Shown: in pieces, positions 42,224 through 51,746 of the stretch
How positions within the stretch are numbered: the stretch's first letter is position 1
Layout of the letters: each line of letters opens with the position of its first letter
NCBI RefSeq assembly: GCF_002910915.1
Contig: NZ_NEUF01000119.1
Span: forward strand, 1 to 64,000
Source of the DNA: Streptomyces sp. SM10
GTDB taxonomy: Bacteria > Actinomycetota > Actinomycetes > Streptomycetales > Streptomycetaceae
Direction of reading: 5' to 3'
Length of the DNA stretch: 64,000 bases
Position numbers and translations under genes: made by a program
Notes under the pieces: generated by a model
The model's database searches: none
Seen by the model: only the letters and a program-made list of their open reading frames with translations
Told to the model about the DNA's origin: nothing

Positions 42224-43720
42224 ATGGCGGCCTCCGACCCCCACCAGGCGGCCGACCCTGATGCGGTCAAACGCCATCCCGCGCTCTTCCGGGCCATCCG
42301 GAAGCGCCAGAACCCCCGGCTCCGTCGGACGGACATCACCGTCACCGACGACCAGGCGGTCAAGCGCGCGGTGAAGGCCGCCTCCCTGGGTAACGCCATG
42401 GAGTGGTTCGACTTCGGTATCTACTCCTACCTGGCCGTCACCATCGGGGACGTCTTCTTCCCCTCGACGAACGACACCACCCAGCTCCTGTCGTCGTTCG
42501 CCACCTTCGCCGTGGCCTTCCTCGTCCGGCCTCTCGGCGGCATGTTCTTCGGCCCCATGGGCGACAAGATCGGCCGCAAGAAGGTCCTCGCCCTCACCAT
42601 GATCCTCATGGCGATCGGCACCTTCGCGATCGGCCTCATCCCCTCCCACGACACCATCGGCGTCTGGGCCGCGATCCTGCTGATCTTCTTCCGGATGCTC
42701 CAGGGCTTCTCCACCGGCGGCGAGTACGGCGGTGCCTCCACCTTCATCGCCGAGTACGCCCCCGACAAGCGCCGCGGCTTCTTCGGCAGCTTCCTCGAAT
42801 TCGGCACCCTCGCCGGATACGTCGGCGCGGCCGGCCTCGTCACCCTCCTGTACGCCCTCCTGGACGACGGCCAGATGCTCTCCTGGGGCTGGCGCATCCC
42901 GTTCCTCGTCGCCGGACCCCTCGGCCTCGTAGGCCTCTACCTGCGACTGCGCCTCGACGAGACCCCCGCCTTCCAGAAGCTGGAGGGCGGCACGGCCCAC
43001 GCCACGGAGGCCGCCGACCACGTCGAGTCCACCGCCAAGGGCGACCTCGCCAAGATCTTCCGCCAGTACTGGCCGACGCTGATCCTCTGCATCGCCCTGG
43101 TCGGCGCGTACAACATCACCGACTACATGCTGCTGTCGTACATGCCGACGTACCTCTCGGACGAGCTCGGCTACAGCGAGACCCACGGCCTGCTCATCCT
43201 GCTCGGCGTCATGGTCTTCCTGATGATGATCATCAGCCAGTTCGGCAAGATGTCCGACCACTTCGGCCGCAAGCCGATACTGATGACCGGCATGGTCGGC
43301 TTCCTGGTCCTGTCGCTGCCCGCCTTCCTCCTGATCCGCCAGGGCAGCATCCCGGCGATCATCATCGGCATGCTGATGCTGGGCCTCTCGCTGGTCTGCA
43401 TGCTGGGCACGATGTCCGCGGCGCTCCCGGCCCTGTTCCCGACCAACGTCCGCTACGGCTCCCTGTCGGTCGGCTACAACCTCTCGGCCTCGATCTTCGG
43501 CGGCACGACCCCGCTGGTGATCACCGCCCTCATCAGCTGGACGGGCTCGAACCTCATGCCCGCGTACTACGCGATGGCGGCGGCCCTGGTCGGCGTGATC
43601 GCGGTGGCCTGCATGAAGGAGACCGCCAACCAGCCCCTGGCCGGCTCCCCGCCCTCGGTGGAGACCGAGGAGGAAGCCGCCGAACTGGTCCAGGCACAGA
43701 GCCCGGACCCGAAGTTCTGA
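42224..43720 (+). CDS. MFS transporter, metabolite:H+ symporter (ProP-like)
   Basis: 498 residues. The MHS signature is clear: LGNAMEWFDFGIYSYLAVTI, FLVRPLGGMFFGPMGDKIGR, LLIFFRMLQGFSTGGEYGGA and EYAPDKRRGFFGSFLEFGTL. The family carries proline/betaine, alpha-ketoglutarate, citrate or shikimate with protons; the N-terminus is extended by about 50 residues. AAAGGAACC precedes the ATG. A hairpin at 43740-43776 ends it. Confidence 0.88.
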   Translation: MAASDPHQAADPDAVKRHPALFRAIRKRQNPRLRRTDITVTDDQAVKRAVKAASLGNAMEWFDFGIYSYLAVTIGDVFFPSTNDTTQLLSSFATFAVAFLVRPLGGMFFGPMGDKIGRKKVLALTMILMAIGTFAIGLIPSHDTIGVWAAILLIFFRMLQGFSTGGEYGGASTFIAEYAPDKRRGFFGSFLEFGTLAGYVGAAGLVTLLYALLDDGQMLSWGWRIPFLVAGPLGLVGLYLRLRLDETPAFQKLEGGTAHATEAADHVESTAKGDLAKIFRQYWPTLILCIALVGAYNITDYMLLSYMPTYLSDELGYSETHGLLILLGVMVFLMMIISQFGKMSDHFGRKPILMTGMVGFLVLSLPAFLLIRQGSIPAIIIGMLMLGLSLVCMLGTMSAALPALFPTNVRYGSLSVGYNLSASIFGGTTPLVITALISWTGSNLMPAYYAMAAALVGVIAVACMKETANQPLAGSPPSVETEEEAAELVQAQSPDPKF

Positions 43721-43739
43721 CGCACCCCCCTTGCGGCTC

Positions 43740-43776
43740 GGGCCCGTATCGCTTCCTCCCGAAGCGGTACGGGCCC
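43740..43776 (+). terminator. 15-bp hairpin after the ProP-like gene
   Basis: GGGCCCGTATCGCTT (43740-43754) pairs with AAGCGGTACGGGCCC (43762-43776) with one G-T pair. Confidence 0.82.
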
Positions 43777-43871
43777 TTCCACATCTCATCGCATTGCGGA
43801 CGTGACCATCCGATTAACGGTTCGTTGCTCCGTACGAGGCTGCGAACGCGCGGCCGGATGCGGAGGGGGAC

Positions 43872-44498
43872 GTGCCAGTCCGGTACACCCGCGAACTGCT
43901 CGAAGAGGCGGCACGCGAGACGACCAACTGCAACGACGCCGTGCGATGGTGCGGCGGCATACCGACACCAGGAAGTAGGCGCTACCTGCGGACCAAGATG
44001 TCCGAAGCCGAGATCGACACCTCTCACTTCGCCGATACCAGGGTGCGCCACACAGAGGAGAAGCTGCGCGAGTTGGTCGCTTGCTCGAAGAGCGTGGCGG
44101 AAGTCGTTCGCCGACTGGGCATCAACCCCGTGGGAGGCAACCAAGCACATATCGGCCGCCGGATCGCGGCCCTCCGTATCGACACGTCGCACTTTGTGCG
44201 CGCACCCGGAGGTCGACCCAAGGGAACCTTGGGCAATCCGCTGACTCTGGGCTCTCCGTCGAACGGCAGAATTCCTGGCGACCGGCTGCACCGGGCGCTG
44301 CTCCGGACCGGCATCGCCGAGTCGTGCGCCATGTGCGGCGTCGGCACAGAGTGGAACGGCAGACCGCTGCGACTCGAAGTCGACCACATGAGTGGCCAAT
44401 GGTGGGACAACCGCCCGGACAACTTGCGCCTGCTCTGCCCCAACTGCCATGCGGTTACGGACACCTATCGTGGGCGCAACCGGCGGAGGCCTGCATGA
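43872..44498 (+). CDS. HNH endonuclease with two DTSHF-type repeats
   Basis: 208 residues from the GTG after GGAGGGGGAC. Two ~52-residue helical modules come first, each ending IDTSHF (YTRELLEEAARETTNCNDAV ... and HTEEKLRELVACSKSVAEVV ...). They are probably DNA-binding. The C-terminal HNH nuclease has the zinc pairs CAMC and CPNC and the core EVDHMSGQWWDNRPDNLRLL. The gene is in a stretch of lower GC than its neighbours. It overlaps a second HNH gene by 4 bases (ATGA). Confidence 0.85.
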   Translation: MPVRYTRELLEEAARETTNCNDAVRWCGGIPTPGSRRYLRTKMSEAEIDTSHFADTRVRHTEEKLRELVACSKSVAEVVRRLGINPVGGNQAHIGRRIAALRIDTSHFVRAPGGRPKGTLGNPLTLGSPSNGRIPGDRLHRALLRTGIAESCAMCGVGTEWNGRPLRLEVDHMSGQWWDNRPDNLRLLCPNCHAVTDTYRGRNRRRPA

Positions 44499-45370
44499 GC
44501 GACCAGAACAAGTACCCCCGCGACTTGCTGACCCGGACCGCAGCCGCCTCCAGCAGCCTCGTCGACATGCTCGGCCGACTGAGTGCACCTCTGGGCAGTA
44601 GACCGCTCCGCTATGTGAGCGGTCGGCTGAAGCACTATGGCATCGACACCTCACACTTCGTCGACGCCGCTCTCCCGGAGCGAGAGAGGCGGTCCTACAC
44701 GCGGGAACTCCTCACGGAGGCCGCCGCCCACTCACACAGCATCAGGGAAATGCTGGAGTACATGGGGGTCCCGCCCAGCGACGGCCCCTACAACTACATC
44801 AGGAAGAAGCTCGACCGCTTGTCGATCGATACGTCGCACTTCACGAGCGGCCGCGGATACGGCACGTTTCTCGCGTCCCGCCAGGAACTGACCTCTGCCG
44901 TCGCTGAATCCAAGAGCATGGCCGAAGTGCTGAAGGTCCTCGGTGATGCAGACAACGGCGGCGCTCGCATCCGCCTGAAGCGGAGTATCGAAGAATTCGG
45001 CCTCTCAACCGCCCACTTCACCGGGCAGGGGCATACCAAGGGCACAAAATCCCCTCGCCGAAAAACTGCGTCCGAGGTCCTTCAACGCAAGAAGTCCGGC
45101 TCCACGCGGACTCGGACCGCGCTTCTACGCCGCGCACTCGATGACAGCGGAGTCCCTCATACATGTTCCGCGTGTGGCCTCGGCGACACATGGCAAGGTA
45201 AGCGGCTCGTGCTGGAGATCGACCACATCAGCGGCGACCACCTGGACAATCGCCGCGAAAATCTCCGGTACCTCTGTCCGTCATGTCATAGCCAGACCGA
45301 AACCTTCTCGAAGCGGCGAACACGCACCCAGTACAGTAGCGATACGCGGGCCCGTACCCCAGCAGGCTAG
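44495..45370 (+). CDS. HNH endonuclease with three DTSHF-type repeats, running into a tRNA
   Basis: 291 residues. The start overlaps the previous stop (ATGA). Three helical modules end in IDTSHF, IDTSHF and LSTAHF; the nuclease core is CSACGLGDTWQGKRLVLEID, HISGDHLDNRRENLRYLCPSC. It is a paralogue of the preceding gene with one more module. GC is about 58 percent over 44881-44940 by hand count, far below its surroundings. The last eight codons lie within the 5' part of the tRNA at 45348-45422, and the stop codon TAG is in the D-loop. Confidence 0.85.
   Translation: MSDQNKYPRDLLTRTAAASSSLVDMLGRLSAPLGSRPLRYVSGRLKHYGIDTSHFVDAALPERERRSYTRELLTEAAAHSHSIREMLEYMGVPPSDGPYNYIRKKLDRLSIDTSHFTSGRGYGTFLASRQELTSAVAESKSMAEVLKVLGDADNGGARIRLKRSIEEFGLSTAHFTGQGHTKGTKSPRRKTASEVLQRKKSGSTRTRTALLRRALDDSGVPHTCSACGLGDTWQGKRLVLEIDHISGDHLDNRRENLRYLCPSCHSQTETFSKRRTRTQYSSDTRARTPAG
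45332..45337 (+). promoter_or_regulatory. Candidate tRNA -10 inside the HNH gene
   Basis: TACAGT, 10 bases before the tRNA 5' end. No clear -35. Confidence 0.4.
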
Positions 45371-45422
45371 AGGGCGCCGGCTTAGAACCGGTGTGTCGTG
45401 GGTTCAAATCCCACCGGGCCCA
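45348..45422 (+). tRNA. 75-nt class I tRNA with UAG anticodon
   Basis: A full cloverleaf can be drawn. Acceptor GGGCCCG (45348-45354) pairs with CGGGCCC (45415-45421), discriminator A. D-stem CCC/GGG. Anticodon stem GCCGG/CCGGT around loop CTTAGAA, giving anticodon UAG. Variable region of only 5 bases (GTGTC). T-arm GTGGG-TTCAAAT-CCCAC. No CCA is encoded. The anticodon would be called leucine (CUA/CUG), but bacterial tRNA-Leu is class II with a long variable arm, which is absent here, so the amino acid is uncertain. It overlaps the HNH gene by 23 bases. Confidence 0.75.
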
Positions 45423-45427
45423 CAGGT

Positions 45428-45470
45428 CAGTGGGCTCGCCACCTTCATATCGAAGGTGGCGAGCCCACTG
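45428..45470. terminator. 19-bp perfect hairpin after the tRNA
   Basis: Arms 45428-45446 and 45452-45470 pair exactly, loop ATATC. It lies between the tRNA and the convergent rdgB stop codon and can end both. Confidence 0.9.
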
Positions 45471-45473
45471 CTG

Positions 45474-46076
45474 TCACCCCACCAACTCCCGCACCACCGG
45501 CACCAGCGCCCGGAACGCCCTGCCGCGGTGGCTGATCGCGTTCTTCTCCGCCGGGCTGAGCTCCGCGCAGGTCCGCGTCTCGTCGTCCGGCTGCAGGATC
45601 GGGTCGTAGCCGAAGCCGTGCGTGCCGGCCGGGGCCGTGCGCAGGGTGCCCGTGAGGCGGCCCTCGACCACGCGTTCCGTGCCGTCCGGCAGGGCCAGGG
45701 CGGCGGCGCAGGCGAAGTAGGCGCCACGGTGAGGGGCGGAGATGTCGCCGAGCTGGGCGAGGAGCAGGTCGAGGTTGGCCTGGTCGTCGCCGTGGGTGCC
45801 GGCCCAGCGGGCGGAGAAGATGCCGGGGGCTCCGCCGAGTACGTCGACGCAGAGGCCGGAGTCGTCGGCGACGGCCGGGTGTCCGGTGGCCTGGGCCAGG
45901 GCGTGGGCCTTGAGGAGGGCGTTCTCGGCGAAGGTGACGCCGGTTTCCTTGACGTCGGGGATGTCGGGGTACGCGTCCGCGCCGACGAGGTCGTGGGTGA
46001 GGCCCGCGTCGGCGAGGATCGCGTGGAGTTCGGTGATTTTCCCGGCGTTGCGGGTGGCGAGGATCAGGCGCGTCAT
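45474..46076 (-). CDS. rdgB: RdgB/HAM1 non-canonical purine NTP pyrophosphatase
   Basis: 200 residues: MTRLILATRNAGKITELHAI, TFAENALLKAHALAQATGHP, ADDSGLCVDVLGGAPGIFSA and the closing HGFGYDPILQP and SPAEKNAISHRGRAF motifs. It hydrolyses dITP, XTP and similar to monophosphates, preventing their use in DNA. GATAAT 6 bases before the ATG suggests that it can also start as a leaderless mRNA, although it lies downstream of the lipoprotein and rph on the same strand. Confidence 0.93.
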   Translation of the reverse strand: MTRLILATRNAGKITELHAILADAGLTHDLVGADAYPDIPDVKETGVTFAENALLKAHALAQATGHPAVADDSGLCVDVLGGAPGIFSARWAGTHGDDQANLDLLLAQLGDISAPHRGAYFACAAALALPDGTERVVEGRLTGTLRTAPAGTHGFGYDPILQPDDETRTCAELSPAEKNAISHRGRAFRALVPVVRELVG

Positions 46077-46097
46077 GCGTCGATTATCGCCGCCCGG

Positions 46098-46487
46098 TCA
46101 GGGGGTGCAGACCTTGCCGATCTCGGTGGCGGCGTCGGTGACGGGGGTGATGTCGGGGGTGGCGTCGCCGCTCTCGATGGACTTCCGGACGTTGGTGACG
46201 CCTGCCTGGAGGTCGTCGACGGCCTTGCTGAGGTCGGCGTCGTCCGTGGTGTCGCCGAGGTCCTTGAGTTCCTTGTCGATCTGGTCCAGGGATTCGGAGG
46301 CCTGGGTCACGTCGTTGGAGGCGTTGGAGACGGCCTGCTGGAGGTTGTCGACGCTGGTGGCGATGGCGTCGGCGGTGCGGACGCAGTCCAGGGCCTTGTC
46401 GACGGCGCCGCAGCCGGCGGCTGCGGTGAGGGTGAGCAGTGTGGCCGTGACGGCGAGTGCGGTGCGGTGGTGGCGGCGCGAGGCCAT
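46098..46487 (-). CDS. Small lipoprotein with coiled-coil region
   Basis: 129 residues. Signal with C26 (LTLTAAAGC), then a helical, heptad-like region (ATSVDNLQQAVSNASNDVTQ, ASESLDQIDKELKDLGD) and closing EIGKVCTP. A second Cys pair (DCVRTAD, KVCTP) may form a disulfide. GGAGGGAC precedes the ATG. It lies between rph and rdgB, with no known role. Confidence 0.8.
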   Translation of the reverse strand: MASRRHHRTALAVTATLLTLTAAAGCGAVDKALDCVRTADAIATSVDNLQQAVSNASNDVTQASESLDQIDKELKDLGDTTDDADLSKAVDDLQAGVTNVRKSIESGDATPDITPVTDAATEIGKVCTP

Positions 46488-46588
46488 GGTGCGGTCCCTC
46501 CCCGGGGCGGATACGTGGACGGGCGCACGGTTCGACCCGTGCGCCCGTACCCGTTACGACGCTCTGCGCTGCGTATTTGGTTGCTTCT

Positions 46589-47326
46589 TTACTCGCCGAG
46601 CGTGCGGGCGAGCGCCTCTTCCTGGAGCTTGGCCAGGTCGGTGCAGCCGGCGGTGGCGAGGTCGAGGAGTGCGTTGAGCTCGTTGCGGTCGAAGGGTTCG
46701 GCCTCGGCGGTGCCCTGGACCTCGACGAAGCGGCCGTCGCCGGTGCAGACGACGTTCATGTCGGTGTCGGCGCGGACGTCCTCCTCGTAGCAGAGGTCGA
46801 GGAGGGGGATGCCGTCGACGATGCCGACGCTGACGGCTGCGACGGTGCCGGTGAGGGGCTTGCGGCCGTGCTTGATGCTCTTCTTGCCCTGGGCCCAGGC
46901 GATGGCGTCGGCGAGGGCGACGTAGGCGCCGGTGACGGCTGCGGTGCGGGTGCCGCCGTCGGCCTGGAGGACGTCGCAGTCGAGGACGATCGTGTTCTCG
47001 CCGAGGGCCTTGTAGTCGATCACGGCGCGCAGGGAGCGGCCGATGAGGCGGCTGATCTCGTGGGTGCGGCCGCCGATCTTGCCGCGTACGGATTCGCGGT
47101 CGCCGCGGGTGTTGGTGGAGCGGGGCAGCATGGAGTACTCGGCGGTGACCCATCCTTCGCCGCTGCCCTTGCGCCAGCGCGGGACGCCTTCGGTGACGGA
47201 GGCGGTGCAGAAGACTCTGGTGTCGCCGAAGGAGATGAGTACGGAGCCTTCGGCGTGCTTGCTCCATCCGCGTTCGATGGTGACGGGGCGGAGCTGTTCG
47301 GGGGTGCGGCCGTCGATACGAGACAT
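46589..47326 (-). CDS. rph: Ribonuclease PH
   Basis: 245 residues. [20 protein letters not shown] sets the start at 47326. Conserved blocks include [54 protein letters not shown] and [20 protein letters not shown]. It trims tRNA 3' ends using phosphate. TAGGCT seven bases before the ATG points to a leaderless start. Same strand and order as rdgB. Confidence 0.94.
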   Translation of the reverse strand: MSRIDGRTPEQLRPVTIERGWSKHAEGSVLISFGDTRVFCTASVTEGVPRWRKGSGEGWVTAEYSMLPRSTNTRGDRESVRGKIGGRTHEISRLIGRSLRAVIDYKALGENTIVLDCDVLQADGGTRTAAVTGAYVALADAIAWAQGKKSIKHGRKPLTGTVAAVSVGIVDGIPLLDLCYEEDVRADTDMNVVCTGDGRFVEVQGTAEAEPFDRNELNALLDLATAGCTDLAKLQEEALARTLGE

Positions 47327-47376
47327 GGCGTCGAGCCTATCGGCTGGGGCGGCCGGGTCCGTTCGGGTGCCGGGGC

Positions 47377-47440
47377 GGGTGCACGGCAGGTGCGGGGACG
47401 GGTGCACGGCAGGGGGGCCGGGGGCCGGGTGCACGGCAGG
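47377..47440. repeat. Three 14-bp direct repeats
   Basis: GGGTGCACGGCAGG at 47377, 47400 and 47427. The last copy runs into the nagF terminator hairpin. Confidence 0.85.
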
Positions 47441-47477
47441 CCCCGCTCCGTGCCGGTCGGGGGCGGAGCGGGGCCTG
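47437..47477 (-). terminator. 14-bp hairpin after nagF
   Basis: CAGGCCCCGCTCCG (47437-47450) pairs exactly with 47464-47477, loop 13. Confidence 0.82.
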
Positions 47478-47513
47478 CGCGTGGGACCTGGGTGGGCCGG
47501 CGGGGTCAGCCGG

Positions 47514-47747
47514 TCACATCATGTCTTCGATGTCGGCGGCGATGGGGTCGGCGTCGGTGCCGATGACGACCTGGATCGCGGTGCCCATCTTGACGACGCC
47601 GTGGGCTCCGGCGGCCTTGAGCGCGGCTTCGTCGACCTTGCTGGGGTCGTGGACCTCGGTGCGGAGGCGGGTGATGCAGCCTTCGATCTCGTCGATGTTC
47701 TCGATGCCGCCGAGCCCGGCGACGATCTTCTCAGCCTTGCTGGCCAT
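47514..47747 (-). CDS. nagF: PTS GlcNAc-type EIIB
   Basis: 77 residues from the ATG with GGAGAAGG upstream. The phosphorylated cysteine is C24 in [14 protein letters not shown], the EIIB signature of the glucose/GlcNAc family. It hands phosphate from EIIA (encoded elsewhere) to sugar at the EIIC channels. Divergent from nagE1, with a DasR site between, which allows joint control. Confidence 0.9.
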   Translation of the reverse strand: MASKAEKIVAGLGGIENIDEIEGCITRLRTEVHDPSKVDEAALKAAGAHGVVKMGTAIQVVIGTDADPIAADIEDMM

Positions 47748-47909
47748 GTCCTTCTCCTGGTCTGTGCGTGCGTGGGGCGGCCCACCATGGGTCCGTTTCG
47801 TCACGGTAACGCACGGTTGGCCCAACTTCACGGGCGGGTATCCGCGCAGTCCCCAATGATGACGATCACCGGCGCTCCGCCTTTCGGCAGGGCTCCGCAC
47901 CGTATCGCA

Positions 47910-47925
47910 ACTGGTCTACACCAGT
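47910..47925. promoter_or_regulatory. DasR site (dre) between nagF and nagE1
   Basis: ACTGGTCTACACCAGT, 16 bases, near-perfect match to the dre consensus. DasR is a GntR-type repressor released by glucosamine-6-phosphate. Confidence 0.9.
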
Positions 47926-47967
47926 TTGCAACGACCGCCAAACCTGGCGTGTTCCGGGAGGATGCCG

Positions 47968-49224
47968 ATGAGTTCGAACGCGGCGAGCGCACCGCAGAGG
48001 AAGTGGTGGAACGGGCCGGTCCAGGGGCTGCAGAAGGTGGGCCGGAGTCTGCAGTTGCCGGTGGCGGTCCTGCCCGCGGCGGGTCTCCTCGTCAGCCTCG
48101 GCAACCTCTTCGACTCCTCGCTGCACGGCGCGTTCTGGGACAAGTTCGCGAAGGTGCTCCTCAACGGCGGGACGGCGATCCTCGACGGTGAGCTGGGCCT
48201 GCCGCTCCTGTTCTGCATCGGTGTCGCGATCGGGTTCGCGAAGAAGGCCGACGGTTCGACGGCCCTCGCCGCGGTCGTCGGCTTCCTCGTCTACCGGGGC
48301 GTGCTGGCGGCGTTCCCGGTGGACGACACCGTCACCGAGGCCACCCCCGACGGGGTGCCGCAGAATCCGGGCGTCCTGGGCGGCATCATCATCGGCCTGC
48401 TGACCGCCGTCGTCTGGCAGCGTTACCACCGCACGAAGCTGGTCGACTGGCTGGGCTTCTTCAACGGTCGCCGCCTGGTCCCGATCCTGATGGCGTTCCT
48501 CTGCGTGATCCTGGGGACGCTGTTCGGCCTGCTGTGGCAGCCGGTGGGCGATGCGCTGACGTGGTTCGCCAAGCAGCTGATCGACCTGGGGGCGTGGGGC
48601 GCGGCGATCTTCGGATTCGCGAACCGGTTGCTGATCCCGATCGGCATGCACCAGTTCCTGAACACGTTCTTCTGGTTCCAGGCAGGCGAGTTCACCGGTG
48701 CGGACGGCACCGTGCAGGGCGACATCTCCCGCTTCTTCGCCGGGGACCCGTCGGCGGGGCAGTTCACCTCGGGGTTCTTCCCGATCATGATGTTCGGCCT
48801 GCCGGCGGCCGCGCTGGCTATCGCGCACACGGCGCGGCCGGAGCGGCGCAAGGAGGTGTCCGGGCTGATGCTGTCCGTGGCGCTGACGTCGTTCGTGACG
48901 GGGGTGACGGAGCCGCTGGAGTTCTCGTTCCTCTTCGTCGCCCCGCTGCTGTACGGGGTGCACGCGATCCTGACCGGTGTCTCGATGGGTGTCACCTGGG
49001 CGTTCGGTGTGCACGCGGGGTTCAGTTTCTCCGCCGGGTTGATCGACTACGTCGTCAACTGGCACCTGGACACGAAGCCGTGGCTGATCATCCCGATCGG
49101 GCTCTGCTTCGCGGTGATCTACTATGTGATCTTCCGGTTCGCGATCACCAAGTTCAACCTCCAGACCCCGGGGCGCGAGCCCACGGAGGAGGAGAAGAAG
49201 ACGGAGGAGGACCTCACGAAGTAG
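47968..49224 (+). CDS. nagE1: PTS GlcNAc-type EIIC
   Basis: 418 residues, about ten membrane segments. GGGAGG seven bases before the ATG at 47968 decides over an ATG two codons earlier. Blocks GRSLQLPVAVLPAAGLLVSL, GIAIGFAKKADGSTALAAVV-like region, LIPIGMHQFLNTFFWFQAGE and SFVTGVTEPLEFSFLFVAPL mark the GlcNAc/glucose EIIC family. It is a channel without its own EIIA or EIIB and relies on NagF. Paralogue of nagE2 directly downstream. Assignment to E1 follows the S. coelicolor order, from memory. Confidence 0.88.
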   Translation: MSSNAASAPQRKWWNGPVQGLQKVGRSLQLPVAVLPAAGLLVSLGNLFDSSLHGAFWDKFAKVLLNGGTAILDGELGLPLLFCIGVAIGFAKKADGSTALAAVVGFLVYRGVLAAFPVDDTVTEATPDGVPQNPGVLGGIIIGLLTAVVWQRYHRTKLVDWLGFFNGRRLVPILMAFLCVILGTLFGLLWQPVGDALTWFAKQLIDLGAWGAAIFGFANRLLIPIGMHQFLNTFFWFQAGEFTGADGTVQGDISRFFAGDPSAGQFTSGFFPIMMFGLPAAALAIAHTARPERRKEVSGLMLSVALTSFVTGVTEPLEFSFLFVAPLLYGVHAILTGVSMGVTWAFGVHAGFSFSAGLIDYVVNWHLDTKPWLIIPIGLCFAVIYYVIFRFAITKFNLQTPGREPTEEEKKTEEDLTK

Positions 49225-49358
49225 AGGCTTCTCCAGTTCCGCAAGGCCCTCGGACCCCTCGGTCCGGGGGCCTTCGCCTGTCACCCAGGGTGGCGGGGGA
49301 ACTACGTCCCAGATCGTAAGGAATTGCAGGTTCCTTATCTAACCCTCACCGTGCTAAA

Positions 49359-49374
49359 ACTGGTCTACACCACT
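49359..49374. promoter_or_regulatory. DasR site 1 upstream of nagE2
   Basis: ACTGGTCTACACCACT; dre-like. Confidence 0.88.
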
Positions 49375-49375
49375 G

Positions 49376-49391
49376 AGTGGTCCAGACCACG
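49376..49391. promoter_or_regulatory. DasR site 2 upstream of nagE2
   Basis: AGTGGTCCAGACCACG; dre-like, one base after site 1. Confidence 0.82.
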
Positions 49392-49475
49392 CGGCCGTCT
49401 CTGCCGCCGCGTTCCTCGAGTCGTCGCCCTTCACACTCCTGTCCCTGGCGGCGCCTTGCCTACTGGAGGAAGTTG

Positions 49476-50741
<1,266 letters not shown>

Positions 50742-50761
50742 TCCGGCCCCCGCCCGTACGC

Positions 50762-50805
50762 CGGCGAAGCCCCGTCCTCCCCTCGTGGAGGACGGGGCTT
50801 CGCCG
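50762..50805. terminator. 19-bp hairpin between nagE2 and the MBL gene
   Basis: Arms 50762-50780 and 50787-50805 pair exactly, loop CCTCGT. Bidirectional for convergent genes. Confidence 0.9.
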
Positions 50806-50820
50806 TGCCGTCGCGCGTTC

Positions 50821-51573
50821 CTAGACCTCGTACACCGCGCCGGGAGCCGCCAGCTCGACCGGGCCGTCGTAGACCTCGCGGGCGTCGGCGAGGTTGCGTT
50901 CGGCGTCCGTCCACGGCGGGATGTGCGTGAGGACGAGGCGTCCGGCTCGGGCGCGTGCGGCGTGCTCGCCCGCTTCGCGGCCGTTGAGGTGGAGGTCCGG
51001 GATGTCCTCCTTGCCGTGGACGAACGATGCTTCGCAGAGGAACAGGTCGGCGCCCTCGGCGAGTTCGTCCAGCGCTTCGCAGGTGCCGGTGTCGCCGGAG
51101 TAGGTGAGGGCGCGCCCGTCGTGCTCGATCCTGATGCCGAAGGTGTCGACGGGGTGGCAGAGCTTCTCCGTGCGGACCGAGAAGGGGCCGATCTCGAAGG
51201 AGCCTGACTTCAGCGTGTGGAAGTCGAAGACCTCGCCCATCGCGTGTTCGGACGGGGTGTCGGCGTGGGCCGTGGTCAGCCGCTGCTCGGTGCCCTCGGG
51301 TCCGTAGACGGGGATGGCCTCGGGGCGTCCGCCGTCGAAGGGGTAGTAGCGGACGACGAAGTACGCGCACATGTCGATGCAGTGATCGGCGTGGAGATGG
51401 CTGAGGAAGATGGCGTCGAGGTCGTAGAGACCCACATGGCGCTGCAGCTCGCCCAGGGCGCCGTTGCCCATGTCGAGGAGCAGCCGGAAGCCGTCGGCCT
51501 CTACGAGGTAGCTCGAGCATGCCGAACCCGCGGACGGGAACGAGCCGGAGCAGCCGACGACGGTGAGCTTCAT
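50821..51573 (-). CDS. MBL-fold metal hydrolase (RNase Z-like)
   Basis: 250 residues starting MKLTVVGCSGSFPSAGSACS. The metal motif SHLHADH is at H59-x-H61-x-D63-H64, with YSGDTGTCEAL and LVLTHIPPW later. It is close in plan to RNase Z/ElaC-like and cAMP phosphodiesterase-like proteins; the true substrate is not clear. GGAGG lies 10 bases before the ATG. Confidence 0.87.
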   Translation of the reverse strand: MKLTVVGCSGSFPSAGSACSSYLVEADGFRLLLDMGNGALGELQRHVGLYDLDAIFLSHLHADHCIDMCAYFVVRYYPFDGGRPEAIPVYGPEGTEQRLTTAHADTPSEHAMGEVFDFHTLKSGSFEIGPFSVRTEKLCHPVDTFGIRIEHDGRALTYSGDTGTCEALDELAEGADLFLCEASFVHGKEDIPDLHLNGREAGEHAARARAGRLVLTHIPPWTDAERNLADAREVYDGPVELAAPGAVYEV

Positions 51574-51734
51574 GGAGCGTGAACCTCCGAGGCCTGGGAA
51601 CGGGGAGGGTTCGTGCGGTCCGTCGAGCGTAAGGCGCGAAACCACTGGTCGCTCCTCCAGGGCCTGCCGTTGTGGGGGAACTCACCTGTGCTGTCACCGG
51701 TTCGATGGAAGGCCGGGGTGCCGCCGGTCGCCGG

Positions 51735-51740
51735 TACGGT
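51735..51740 (+). promoter_or_regulatory. -10 of the MazF-like gene
   Basis: TACGGT, six bases before the ATG; leaderless arrangement. Confidence 0.5.
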
Positions 51741-51746
51741 CGGGTG

